From contig NZ_BAVZ01000026.1 in assembly GCF_000576305.1 (NCBI RefSeq), positions 1-34,156 of the forward strand: a stretch of 34,156 bases of DNA, given 5' to 3'. The translations under genes were made by a program, and so were the position numbers. The stretch is from Paenibacillus pini JCM 16418 (GTDB lineage Bacteria; Bacillota; Bacilli; Paenibacillales; Paenibacillaceae). The notes under the pieces were generated by a model. It did no database searches and had not been told where the DNA came from. It saw nothing but the letters and a program-made list of their open reading frames with translations. Below are positions 22,355 through 31,989 of this stretch, in pieces. Positions within the stretch are counted from its first letter, which is position 1; each line of letters opens with the position of its first letter.

Positions 22355-23557
22355 ATGTCTGTTAAAGGACGTCATCTTTTTACATCGGAGTCCGTAACGG
22401 AAGGACATCCGGATAAAATTTGCGACCAAATCTCTGATGCGGTACTTGATGCTTTTCTGGAAAATGACCCTAATGCACGTGTAGCTTGTGAAGTTGCGGT
22501 TGCAACTGGTCTTGTCTTGGTTATTGGTGAAATTAGTACGAATTCGGAGTATGTCGATATTCCTTCGATCGTAAGAAATACGATTAAAGAAATCGGGTAT
22601 ACTCGTGCAAAATATGGTTTTGATTACAATACATGCGCTGTATTGTCTTCCCTTAATGAGCAGTCCGCTGATATCGCGCAAGGTGTAAATGCTGCACTTG
22701 AGAATCGTGATACGACTCAAATGGATAAGGAAACAGCAGACATTGGTGCTGGTGACCAAGGTCTTATGTTTGGTTTCGCAACGAATGAGACACCTGAACT
22801 GATGCCACTGCCAATCGCTCTATCTCACCGTATCGCACGCCGTCTAGCTGAAGTACGTAAAGACGGTACATTGGATTACCTTCGTCCAGATGGTAAGACA
22901 CAAGTTACGGTTGAGTATGTGAATGACAAACCTGTACGTATTGATACGATTGTTGTATCGACTCAGCATGCTGAAGATGCTACATTGGAGCAAATTCAGG
23001 CTGACATTAAAGAAATGGTTATTTTGCCAGTCGTGCCTGAGGCGCTTCTGGATGAACAAACCAAATATTACATTAACCCAACAGGACGTTTTGTCATTGG
23101 TGGTCCTCAAGGGGATGCAGGACTAACTGGACGCAAAATCATCGTAGATACATACGGTGGATATGCTCGCCATGGCGGGGGCGCGTTCTCTGGTAAGGAT
23201 CCTACGAAAGTAGACCGTTCTGCTGCTTATGCTGCACGTTATGTTGCGAAGAATCTTGTCGCTGCGGGTCTTGCAGATAAATGTGAAATCCAATTGGCTT
23301 ATGCCATTGGTGTAGCTACACCGGTATCCATCAATGTCGATACTTACGGAACAGGTAAAGTAAGTGATGAAACAATCGTTGAATTGATCCGTAGTAATTT
23401 TGATTTACGCCCAGCGGGTATTATCCGCATGCTTGATCTGCGTCGTCCAATCTACAAACAAACGGCTGCTTACGGACACTTTGGTCGTACGGATCTAGAT
23501 GTACCTTGGGAACGTGTTGACAAGGCTGAGGATTTGAAATCTCAAGCTGGTTTGTAA
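22355..23557 (+). CDS. metK: S-adenosylmethionine synthetase
   Basis: MetK makes S-adenosylmethionine from methionine and ATP in the cytosol. The 400-residue product matches the family length and shows the signatures: SVTEGHPDKICDQISDA near the N-terminus (metal and ATP binding), the GAGDQGLMFG hexapeptide region, GGPQGDAGLTGRK, GGGAFSGKD (P-loop-like), and the C-terminal AYGHFGR. The ATG follows AGGAGGT by seven bases. B. subtilis metK is controlled by an S-box SAM riboswitch, but the 200 bases upstream here are too short and lack recognisable S-box core motifs. A strong terminator follows. Confidence 0.97.
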   Translation: MSVKGRHLFTSESVTEGHPDKICDQISDAVLDAFLENDPNARVACEVAVATGLVLVIGEISTNSEYVDIPSIVRNTIKEIGYTRAKYGFDYNTCAVLSSLNEQSADIAQGVNAALENRDTTQMDKETADIGAGDQGLMFGFATNETPELMPLPIALSHRIARRLAEVRKDGTLDYLRPDGKTQVTVEYVNDKPVRIDTIVVSTQHAEDATLEQIQADIKEMVILPVVPEALLDEQTKYYINPTGRFVIGGPQGDAGLTGRKIIVDTYGGYARHGGGAFSGKDPTKVDRSAAYAARYVAKNLVAAGLADKCEIQLAYAIGVATPVSINVDTYGTGKVSDETIVELIRSNFDLRPAGIIRMLDLRRPIYKQTAAYGHFGRTDLDVPWERVDKAEDLKSQAGL

Positions 23558-23595
23558 TTCAATATTCACAAATGAACCGAATTATGTTTAAATAT

Positions 23596-23633
23596 AAAAC
23601 CTCAGTTTGGCCTTTGGCCGAGCTGGGGTTTTA
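23596..23633 (+). terminator. Terminator after metK
   Basis: AAAACCTCAG pairs with CTGGGGTTTT (one G-T wobble) and an inner GGCC/GGCC stem, followed by T. Confidence 0.85.
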
Positions 23634-23751
23634 CTTATATCATCAGCACCGAATACCTGCTCGCAAATTGAGTCTAAACTTCACCTTCCTTTTAACCGAA
23701 AAATAGGTATAAGACTGTAATTGGGGATGTAGAAAGGAAGCTGAAGGATCG

Positions 23752-26700
23752 ATGATGAAGAAAAGGATTTCGCTATGGTTAGCGTTAATCATGACAGTGG
23801 AGCTGCTTTGTGGAGGGATGGGAATGTCCATCGCGGCGGCAGATGAAGGTGTGTTGATATCAAAACTACAGTATATGAAGACAGTTCCGTTTGCCTCAGA
23901 AAAGAATGTAGTACGTGCGCCTGTTTTTCAAGTTACATTTAATGAATCTGTAAAGGTTGATTCTGATACAAGAGCTCCTAAGATTGTGATTAAAGAGAAG
24001 GATAAAGATAGGCGAATCGTAGATACCATAGAACAGGGTGCCGCTAGTATTAAGATGGATGCATCAAACAAAACAGTATCTTTTGAGCTTCAGGGGAATA
24101 AAAGATTGGATTTTGGCACCGATTATATTTTACATATTGATGAAGCTTTCTTTAAAAGCGTAGCGACAGATAAGCCGTCTAGTGAAATATCGATTGAATT
24201 CACGACGGCAGCACAAAAGGTAGAATATTCTCCTTCTCCGGATAGTTATAATGCAGATCCGTTAAATGCGTTGCAGATCCGTGCGAATGAGATGTTGTCT
24301 CTGGGTACGGGTAAGATTGGTATCTATCGATTATCGGATAATGCTCCGATTGATGTCTATAACATAAAGCCTGGTGTTACGGACCCGCGTGTAAAAGTTG
24401 AGGAGAATTTGGTGCGTCTGTTATCTCCCGCGATAACAACGAATACCAGCTATTACGTACTCATCGATGCGGGCGCATTATTATACGCAGATGATAAGAA
24501 TTTAGACGGCATTACGAATGCTCGACAATGGACATTCACGACAAGAGGGGATACGTCTATCATGAGTAAGTCGCCACAGAGCGGCACGACTAATGTATCT
24601 TCAAACACGAAGCTGCAATTAACATTCAACAAGAATGTGTTCCCTGCTCAAGGGAACATCGATGTATACCAAGCCAATGGAACGAAAGTCAGTTCGATTC
24701 CTGCTCTTTCCACACAGGTGACAGGCGGTGGATCTCAAGTCATTACGATCAATCCTCAGATGACACTTCAGAGCAATAGTAATTATTATGTATTGGTTTC
24801 AAATGGCGCTTTTCGGGACAGTACGGGAAACGAAGTGGCAGGGATTGTTTCGACTAGTGGCTGGACGTTCTCTACGACCGTAGATACAGCCTCACAGCTT
24901 ACGATATCCTCGTTCTCACCCGTAGACAGAAGCAGTAGTGTTGCACTAGATTCAGATTTAACGATCACCTTTAATCGCGAAGTGTTAAAAGGGGCTGGGT
25001 CCGTTAAGGTACGCAAATCGGGTAGTACAACGAACGTGCCCGTAAATGTAATTGCTAATGGTACGCGCGACGTGCGGATTGTACTGCAATCAGGTACGAA
25101 GTACGAAGCTGATTCTACGTATTATGTGAATATCGATAATAATGCATTTTACGATGCTAGGAATACTAATAATTATTTCGCAGGCTTAAATGGAACCAGT
25201 GCATGGACATTCCAGACTTACGTATCAGACAAACTAGCACCCGTTCTACAGAGCAGTCAAATGTACAATAACACAACGATCATACTTACTTACAACGAAC
25301 TACTAGATACTAGTGTCTGGCCTCTCATTACCAGCTTTAAGGTTACTGTTAATGATGAGAATCGTTCGATTGGTAGTGTGTACACATCGGGTGAAAATGT
25401 ATATATCTCACTTGATACTGGCGTAGCAGTAGGTCAAAATGTGAAGGTCAGCTACAGCGGTGGATTACGTCCAATTCAGGATGTAGCTAAGAATCAGGCG
25501 GCCGTGTTCTCTTCAAGGGATGTTGTTAATGGCATAGACACAGCCTTACCGAAACCCAAAGAGGGAAATATTTCAGGTAGTACAGTTAGACTGTATTTCA
25601 GTCAATCTCTTAAAAGCACCTCTACCTATGCATATGATCAGTTTACAGTGACCGCAGATGGATCTAGCATGGGAGTCAAGGATATGACGATTAGCGGTCA
25701 AACAATAACACTGTATTTAAACACAACCGTATCGGATGGACAAATTGTAAAAGTGACTTACAAACCAGGATCAAATCCTGTTCTGGATAGCAGAGGACAA
25801 GAGATCGCATCGTTTAGCGATTTCAATGTTCGTAACTATTTCGATACGAAACCTCCGGTGTTCCAAAAAGCCGAAGGAGGAGCAGCGAAAGTCATTCTAA
25901 GCTACAACGAGTTTTTATCACAAACTTATCTACCCATGAAGAGCCAGTTCTCTGTGCTAATGAATGGAGTTCCCAATTATGTAAATGCGGTTGAGGTTAA
26001 GGAAAATCAGGTCATCTTGACGTTAGCCTCAGCGCTATTGGCGAATACAAAGTTAACGATTTCATATGTGCCGGGTACATCACGTTTGACAGACTTAAAC
26101 GGCAACGCAGCAGGTTATATTAATCTTGAGCCGATCACCATCTCTATCTATGCTCAGGTCCCTGATCTGAAGAATGTTATTGTTCAAGGAGATACGGTTC
26201 AGTTCGTTTTCTCGAAGCTATGGAATTCGCAGATATCATTAACCACTAGTCAATTTCTAGTTTATGTTGATGGTGTATTACGTAATGTTACACTAGCATC
26301 GGTAAATGAAAGTACAATTACGCTTAAATTATCTAGTTCCGTTTCAATAGGACAGAAGGTTGAAGTCTCGTATACACCGGGTATATCTGCCATTCGAGAT
26401 CCATTAGGAATCTATCTTGCTGCTTTTAGTAAACTAGCTGTAAGTAATGGTATTATCAGCACACCAAGTACATCAACAGGAGATGTTTCACGCCCCGAGT
26501 ATTTAACAACAATGGAGGCAAGTGCATTTGGCAGAGTCATGTTTACATTAGGGACAGGAGCCTTTACGTCATCCGATGTTAAATCACGCTATGAACAGTA
26601 TGTGAAGATGTACACCGTAAATTCGGATAAGCTCAAGAAGGCTTTTGAGTATATAATCATTTCAAAGGAAAGTACGCATACCGTAGTCGTTGAGGCACCA

Positions 26701-27777
26701 GCGAGTATTAATACACTGTATGTCTCCATATCACTCCAAACACTAGAGGAGATATATAATATAGACCGGAATGCTTCTATTGCAGTCAAAGCAGGGGATG
26801 CGCTGTATTATCTGCAATTGAAACAAGTCAATTTTGCGGAAATCGCTCGTAATCTGAACACAACAACAACCGCAGGATTGACGCTAAGCATTCAGGTTGA
26901 GAAGGTGCCTAATAGTTCGAATACTGCACAAAATATATTGAATGCAGGAACGATCCAGCAGATTACGGATCCAGTGAATTTCAACGTTGCCGTAGCAAGT
27001 GGAGTAGTGTCGGCGAATAGTCCAGAAATCAAATTGTTCGGGGAATATTTAATCCGTACAACAACGCCCTTAACCAATGATAAGTCTGGGTTAGTACAAC
27101 AGGATGCCCTGACAGGGAAATGGTCCTTTGTTCCGACGGTTATTGAAAGCTCAGGCAATCTAAAGATTTTTCATGCCAAAGTTAAAGGCAACATGACGGT
27201 CATGGGAATATCAAATGATAAATATTATGGAGACTTAGGCAACCATTGGGCAAAGGATGTTATCAATACCTTGTCATCTAAGCTAATTATGGAGGGAAGG
27301 TCGAATACCACCTTCGAGCCTAATAGTAAAATTACACGTGCAGAATTTGCAGAATACATTGCCCGTGCCTTAGGGTTACCTGGTGATGTACAAACTGCTC
27401 AGCGCTTTACAGACTTGTTTAGTCCATCAGCAAGTGCCTATATCGGCGCAGCTGCCAAAGCAGGTATTGTGGTTGGTTTTAAGGATGGTACATTTAAACC
27501 GAATAATTACATTACCCGTGAGCAGATGGCAATCATGATGGTTCGAGTCATGAATTATGCAGGGTATAATACTACGTTGAGTGGAACACCTGCTGATTAT
27601 TTACGAACATTTAAAGATAGCAAGTCCATTCAGGCACCAGAAGCAGCAGCTAAAGCCCTTAAAGAGGGGATTATTCAAGGAGTTACAACCAATACGTTCC
27701 AACCTAAAGGATATGCGACACGTGCTCAGGCCGCGGTAATGCTAAAGAGATTACTGAGCAAAATTGGATATATATAA
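23752..27777 (+). CDS. Large secreted protein with Ig-like and SwmB-like repeats and three C-terminal SLH domains
   Basis: This 1341-residue wall protein has a signal peptide (1 to about 30, ending IAAA/DEG). About four SbsA-type Ig-like modules follow (34-490; each has a strand like LTFNKNV or ITFNREV and ends WTFST or similar). Then come four SwmB-like repeats of about 100 residues (493-905; each has a segment like ILTYNELLD or VILSYNEFLS and closes with V-x-V-S/T-Y-x-P/G-G). Residues 905-1150 match nothing I know. Three SLH domains finish it (about 1158-1340; TRAE, TREQ, TRAQ). Two adjacent ATGs (23752, 23755) are possible; GAAGGA is at 23743-23748. No catalytic motif is visible, so a structural or adhesive role is likely. 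Confidence 0.87.
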   Translation: MMKKRISLWLALIMTVELLCGGMGMSIAAADEGVLISKLQYMKTVPFASEKNVVRAPVFQVTFNESVKVDSDTRAPKIVIKEKDKDRRIVDTIEQGAASIKMDASNKTVSFELQGNKRLDFGTDYILHIDEAFFKSVATDKPSSEISIEFTTAAQKVEYSPSPDSYNADPLNALQIRANEMLSLGTGKIGIYRLSDNAPIDVYNIKPGVTDPRVKVEENLVRLLSPAITTNTSYYVLIDAGALLYADDKNLDGITNARQWTFTTRGDTSIMSKSPQSGTTNVSSNTKLQLTFNKNVFPAQGNIDVYQANGTKVSSIPALSTQVTGGGSQVITINPQMTLQSNSNYYVLVSNGAFRDSTGNEVAGIVSTSGWTFSTTVDTASQLTISSFSPVDRSSSVALDSDLTITFNREVLKGAGSVKVRKSGSTTNVPVNVIANGTRDVRIVLQSGTKYEADSTYYVNIDNNAFYDARNTNNYFAGLNGTSAWTFQTYVSDKLAPVLQSSQMYNNTTIILTYNELLDTSVWPLITSFKVTVNDENRSIGSVYTSGENVYISLDTGVAVGQNVKVSYSGGLRPIQDVAKNQAAVFSSRDVVNGIDTALPKPKEGNISGSTVRLYFSQSLKSTSTYAYDQFTVTADGSSMGVKDMTISGQTITLYLNTTVSDGQIVKVTYKPGSNPVLDSRGQEIASFSDFNVRNYFDTKPPVFQKAEGGAAKVILSYNEFLSQTYLPMKSQFSVLMNGVPNYVNAVEVKENQVILTLASALLANTKLTISYVPGTSRLTDLNGNAAGYINLEPITISIYAQVPDLKNVIVQGDTVQFVFSKLWNSQISLTTSQFLVYVDGVLRNVTLASVNESTITLKLSSSVSIGQKVEVSYTPGISAIRDPLGIYLAAFSKLAVSNGIISTPSTSTGDVSRPEYLTTMEASAFGRVMFTLGTGAFTSSDVKSRYEQYVKMYTVNSDKLKKAFEYIIISKESTHTVVVEAPASINTLYVSISLQTLEEIYNIDRNASIAVKAGDALYYLQLKQVNFAEIARNLNTTTTAGLTLSIQVEKVPNSSNTAQNILNAGTIQQITDPVNFNVAVASGVVSANSPEIKLFGEYLIRTTTPLTNDKSGLVQQDALTGKWSFVPTVIESSGNLKIFHAKVKGNMTVMGISNDKYYGDLGNHWAKDVINTLSSKLIMEGRSNTTFEPNSKITRAEFAEYIARALGLPGDVQTAQRFTDLFSPSASAYIGAAAKAGIVVGFKDGTFKPNNYITREQMAIMMVRVMNYAGYNTTLSGTPADYLRTFKDSKSIQAPEAAAKALKEGIIQGVTTNTFQPKGYATRAQAAVMLKRLLSKIGYI

Positions 27778-27814
27778 AACTTGTTAATAGAAAAGAAATG
27801 TAAGTAGTAATAGG

Positions 27815-27856
27815 TACAGCCTACTCTTCAATGTCGAAGAAGTAGGCTGTATTTTT
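27815..27856 (+). terminator. Terminator after the large SLH protein gene
   Basis: TACAGCCTACT (27815-27825) pairs with AGTAGGCTGTA (27841-27851), with inner CTTC/GAAG, followed by TTTTT. Confidence 0.92.
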
Positions 27857-28022
27857 ACGTGTACTCTATGGATTTCGCTAAAAAGATGAATTTTCCGTAA
27901 CTTTTTGGACTTAAATCAGTCTATTAATAGTACGGTAGATTGTGTCGGTAGGTATTTTTGTATATTTGGAATAAAGAATGAATAGAATCAAAGGCGTTTT
28001 ACAGATGGGAGAGTATAGTTAC

Positions 28023-28412
28023 ATGAAACGAAAGAATACGTTAAATAATCAGCAAAAGAAGATAAATGCAGGCCGCAAATGGATGGTTATATCACTTGCA
28101 GGAATGTTGTGGGTTGCTCCGGTTATTGGAAGCGGCATACCGTTAAATGGTTATGCATCAGCACCAGTTGCAAGTGCCGCAGTGGCTTCATCAGTTAGTA
28201 AGATAAGTGAGGAACCGGTGACTTCCGGTGCAATCCTAATGAAATATAAATTTACAACAACACGTTCGGGTAAACAGGCATCAGCACTAGCTGACGTTAT
28301 CCGAATTGATTTACAAAACCCATATGTTCAGCTGGATGTAATGACAGGAAAGAATGGTCAATTTACAACGAAGCAGAGCACAGGGGGATGGCTAAAGAAA
28401 CTGGAGCCGTAG
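28023..28412 (+). pseudogene. 5' part of a frameshifted phosphodiester glycosidase gene
   Basis: This frame encodes the N-terminus of the protein continued at 28388. It has a basic start, a signal peptide (about residues 18-45, WMVISLAGMLWVAPVIG), and the beginning of the glycosidase domain (DVIRIDLQNPYVQLDVMTG). At 28383-28387, a run of five G, the frame reads into WLKKLEP and stops at 28412, while the proper continuation GMAKETGAVAGVNGDYF is in the other frame. Six or three G would restore one gene of about 900 codons. I chose ATG 28023 because GGGAGAG (28007-28013) is nine bases upstream; in-frame ATGs at 27978 and 28005 lack one. A sequencing error in the G run is a real alternative. Confidence 0.8.
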
Positions 28413-30733
28413 CCGGAGTGAATGGGGATTATTTCAATACCTCGTTGGAGGGTGCTCCAATCGGTGGTCAAGTTACAAACGGGCAATTGATGTCTACTCC
28501 TTCGGATATTAATGGAATGTATTCTTTTGCAGTAACCAAAGACGGGAAGCCGGTTATCGATCAACTTGCCTTTGAAGGCAATATTACGGCTGCTGATGGT
28601 TCAAGCTTTGCGCTTGCGGGAATGAACAAGGCTTCTTACAACCCTGACAATAGCGCATCTAAGTTTAGCCATGTCGATGCGATGTATATCTATACAAGTG
28701 CTTGGAAGGCTGTAGAGCGGCCTAAGGACAGTTCTACGACCCCAACAGAGGTTCTAGTACAAAATAATGTTATTACTCAAATTTCTGACGGCAAAAAGCT
28801 AGATATGGCTGTGCCACAAGATGGCTACATCTTGCGGACACATGGTAAAGCGGCTGATTTCGTGCGCACTCACCTTGCCGTGGGTCAACCTTTGAAAGCT
28901 AGCTACATGCTTCGTTCCAAGACCATGGGAGAATCTCTCGATCCAGCCAACCTCCAAATGATGATTGGTGGACATACGATTCTAGTTAATAACGGGAAAG
29001 CCTCTTCTTTTTCACGTGATGTATCCAGTATTGGGGGCACGCGTGCACGTACCGCGCTAGGCTACTCTAAGGACGGTCGTTATGCTTATGTAGTCGCAGT
29101 GGAGAAGAACGGAAATAGTTCAGGTATGTCTTTATCTGAGCTGCAGTCCTTCATGGTTAAAGTAGGTGTGTGGAAAGGTATGAATCTAGACGGTGGCGGC
29201 TCTACAACGATGGTCAGCCGGCCACTGGCAGAGGAAAATACGCAGCTTACTTTTAATACCGAATATGGTACAGAACAGCGTAGTGTCGTTAATGGCGTGG
29301 GTGTTTATACGAAAGCTCCTGCTGGCCAATTAAAGGGTCTGAAGATTAGTGGAAGCACGGCAATCCTTATAGGCCAACAAGCCTCATTTAAATTAAAAGG
29401 GTATGACACGTACTATAATCCAATTGACGTTGCTAGCATTACACCGACCTGGAAGTCTAGTAATGGAAATATCACTGTAAGTGGTCAGAACGTACAAGGC
29501 GTTAAGCCTGGTAAATCTACTATTACGGCACTCAGTGGTCAGGCAAGTACGAGTATGGAAGTGCGTGTACTGGGTGGCGATGATTTAAATCGTCTTAAAC
29601 CCGCCAATGCTACGGGAGCACTCACTGCTGGCAAAACACTTAAGGTACAAGTAAAGGCAACTACAAAGGATGGTCAGAGCATTGATGTACCTGCAAGTGC
29701 ACTGAAATGGGAATTTACAGGATTTAAAGGTAATGTTCAAGGGGATACACTGACGGTTAAATCTGTAGATCCTGGGGCAAAGGTAGGTTACGCCATTGCA
29801 CGTTATAATGGCTTTAGTACTGTGGTTGTGCTTTCAGCAGCGGGTGAAGACATGTGGGAAGATTTCGAACATGTGAATTATCCAGTGACGTTTACAGGTA
29901 CTGGAGGTCAAGTGACTGGAACGGCAGCAGTTACTCAGGGTACGGGTGACCATGCGAACTCCAAAGTCTTGCAACTGCAATATGATATGACAGCAGGCAG
30001 TGGCAAGATGTATGCCTACGCTAATTTTAATGGCACAACGGGAAAAGACATCTCAGCGGCGGCAACGTCGATGTCAATCGATGTTCAGGGTGATAAGAGT
30101 CTGAACTGGATGCGTGCTGAAATACTAGATAATAACGGTCAAACGGTATACGTAGATCTTGCGAAGGTTATTGACTGGAACGGCTGGAAGACGCTAGACA
30201 TTGATTTGAGCGATAAGGGAATAGCATTCCCTGCGAAGTTGAAGCGGGTATATGTCGTGAATGTGGAAGATGGACAGGACGAACGCGCGAAGACGGGAAC
30301 CGTCGCTTTTGATAATATCAAGATGACAATGCCATCACTTTCGAGTGAAGCAGGTCTTCCGGCAGGTATAGAGGTAATGACCATCGGACAGAAAAACTTT
30401 ACAATAAATGGAAATAAAAAAACGATGGATGTAGCACCTATTGTGAAGAATGGAAGCACATATATTCCCATCCGTTATGTCTTGGATGCTTTTGGTGGTA
30501 AAGCTACTTGGGACCCTGCTAATCAACGGATTAGCGTACTTCGAGGTGGTAAACTGATGGACCTTACGGTTGGGAAGAAGGACTTTATATTGAATGGTTT
30601 GCGCAAATCTTCCGATGTTGCTCCGTTTATATCACAAGGTCGTACTTTAGTCCCACTTCGTCTCGTATCAGAGCAATTAGGATTAAAAGTAAAATGGGAA
30701 CAAAACACGAAGACCGTAACTATCGAATCATGA
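28388..30733 (+). CDS. Phosphodiester glycosidase (NAGPA family) with copper-amine-oxidase-like stalk, 3' part
   Basis: The NAGPA-type domain (DUF2233 family, related to the enzyme that uncovers mannose-6-phosphate) cleaves sugar phosphodiesters; bacterial members are secreted. Visible hallmarks are AGVNGDYFN at the start, GGTRARTALGYSKDG, and GMNLDGGGSTTMV, the family's signature glycine cluster. An Ig-like module follows (29330-29570), then a beta-rich region, then two copies of the copper-amine-oxidase N-terminal-like stalk (30378-30725; phrases such as GSTYIPIRYVLDAFGG and GRTLVPLRLVSEQLG). ATG 28388 is not a believable independent start: GGGGG directly abuts it and the domain would lack its first strand and signal peptide. 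Wall polymer is a plausible substrate given the neighbours, but that is inference. Confidence 0.82.
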   Translation: MAKETGAVAGVNGDYFNTSLEGAPIGGQVTNGQLMSTPSDINGMYSFAVTKDGKPVIDQLAFEGNITAADGSSFALAGMNKASYNPDNSASKFSHVDAMYIYTSAWKAVERPKDSSTTPTEVLVQNNVITQISDGKKLDMAVPQDGYILRTHGKAADFVRTHLAVGQPLKASYMLRSKTMGESLDPANLQMMIGGHTILVNNGKASSFSRDVSSIGGTRARTALGYSKDGRYAYVVAVEKNGNSSGMSLSELQSFMVKVGVWKGMNLDGGGSTTMVSRPLAEENTQLTFNTEYGTEQRSVVNGVGVYTKAPAGQLKGLKISGSTAILIGQQASFKLKGYDTYYNPIDVASITPTWKSSNGNITVSGQNVQGVKPGKSTITALSGQASTSMEVRVLGGDDLNRLKPANATGALTAGKTLKVQVKATTKDGQSIDVPASALKWEFTGFKGNVQGDTLTVKSVDPGAKVGYAIARYNGFSTVVVLSAAGEDMWEDFEHVNYPVTFTGTGGQVTGTAAVTQGTGDHANSKVLQLQYDMTAGSGKMYAYANFNGTTGKDISAAATSMSIDVQGDKSLNWMRAEILDNNGQTVYVDLAKVIDWNGWKTLDIDLSDKGIAFPAKLKRVYVVNVEDGQDERAKTGTVAFDNIKMTMPSLSSEAGLPAGIEVMTIGQKNFTINGNKKTMDVAPIVKNGSTYIPIRYVLDAFGGKATWDPANQRISVLRGGKLMDLTVGKKDFILNGLRKSSDVAPFISQGRTLVPLRLVSEQLGLKVKWEQNTKTVTIES

Positions 30734-30812
30734 TATGGTATGATATGTATAGAATTGACATGAATAACAGGACTTCAACTCATTCTATGTAGAAATGTAA
30801 CAGTTAGAAGAA

Positions 30813-31982
30813 ATGGAGTATAAATACGTGGATGTTCAAGCTGATGCCATAGACCGCGTCATAAAAAACGCTATCCAGGTGATGGAAAACAGTAAATATC
30901 AGATGTTTGAGATTTTAGAGACGGCTCGTGATGAACTGCTCTCTCTAAATCAAGAACTTCAATTTGTGATGAAGGAAACTGCGGATACGTTGCAAAAGGT
31001 AGATCAGCTAGAGCTGAACTACCGGCGTTCTCGCATCCGGCTGACTGAAGTTAGCCGGGACTTCGTCCGTTACAAAGAAGAAGATATTAGGCAAGCCTAC
31101 GAGAAGGCAACACAATTCCAACTGGATGTGATGATTTATCGCGAGAAGGAAATGTACTTAAAGGCAAGACGCGACGAATTACAAAAACGGGCGAGAAATG
31201 TGGAGAACTCTGTAGAACGTGCTGAATCTATCGGATCTCAAATGGGCGTGGTTCTAGAATACTTGTCAGGCGAGCTTGGTCAGGTTTCCAAAATCATAGA
31301 GACAGCTAAAAACCGTCAATTAATTGGCCTGAAAATTATTCTTGCACAGGAAGAAGAACGCAAGCGTATTGCACGGGAAATTCATGATGGACCGGCACAA
31401 TTGCTTGCAAATCTAGTCCTTAGGACGGAAATTGTGGAAAGAATGCTACTCAAGCAGGAATTTAAGATGGTGCAGGACGAAATAGTAGATTTGAAGGGAC
31501 AAGTCCGCTCCAGTTTAGAAGAAATGAGAAAAGTTATATTTAATCTTCGTCCCATGGCACTCGATGATTTGGGTCTTATTCCAACTCTGCGTAAATATGT
31601 GCATGATTTTGAGAAAAAGACTAGAATCCGCACTATATTTGAAACCAGAGGGAAAGAGCACCGCCTCTCTTCTGCAATGGAAGCGGCGATTTACCGCTTG
31701 GTACAAGAAGCGCTTAGTAATGCGTCAAAGCATGCCTGCCCGACCTTTGTGTTAGTGGAAATTACATATCAAGCACAATTGGTGAAGATTGTAGTTCAGG
31801 ACAATGGTGTTGGTTTTAAATTGGAACTGCTTGAACAGAAAAGCAAAGATCATTTCGGGTTGATCGGCATGCGAGAGAGGGTCGAGCTCCTCGAGGGAAG
31901 AATGGAAATCGAATCAGCAGAGAATGAAGGCACCAAGATCGTGATCCATATTCCGACGAACGTGGAGAAGGGAAAGGAGTAA
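30813..31982 (+). CDS. degS: DegS, cytoplasmic sensor histidine kinase
   Basis: DegS phosphorylates DegU and controls exoenzymes, motility, competence and biofilm genes. The 389-residue product has no membrane segment, as expected for DegS. Residues about 1-175 are a long coiled coil (DegS sensor region). The HisKA_3 dimerisation box is at about 180-250: EEERKRIAREIHDGPAQLLA, with phospho-accepting H191. The ATPase domain follows (about 280-385) with N-box EALSNASKH, DNGVGFKLE and FGLIGMRERV. LRPMALDDLGLIPTLRKY matches B. subtilis DegS closely. ATG 30813 has only a weak ribosome site; GTG 30828, nine bases after GGAG, is an alternative start removing five residues. degU begins seven bases after the stop. 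Confidence 0.94.
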   Translation: MEYKYVDVQADAIDRVIKNAIQVMENSKYQMFEILETARDELLSLNQELQFVMKETADTLQKVDQLELNYRRSRIRLTEVSRDFVRYKEEDIRQAYEKATQFQLDVMIYREKEMYLKARRDELQKRARNVENSVERAESIGSQMGVVLEYLSGELGQVSKIIETAKNRQLIGLKIILAQEEERKRIAREIHDGPAQLLANLVLRTEIVERMLLKQEFKMVQDEIVDLKGQVRSSLEEMRKVIFNLRPMALDDLGLIPTLRKYVHDFEKKTRIRTIFETRGKEHRLSSAMEAAIYRLVQEALSNASKHACPTFVLVEITYQAQLVKIVVQDNGVGFKLELLEQKSKDHFGLIGMRERVELLEGRMEIESAENEGTKIVIHIPTNVEKGKE

Positions 31983-31989
31983 TATATAT

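Noticed and set aside
23675..23702. TAAA-16-ACCGAAAA as a further sigma-D promoter before the large SLH gene.
   Set aside because: Only five of eight -10 positions match. An equally weak sigma-A match (TTGAGT-17-TTTAAC) overlaps it.
30755..30760. TTGACA upstream of degS as a promoter -35.
   Set aside because: No acceptable -10 lies 15 to 19 bases downstream.
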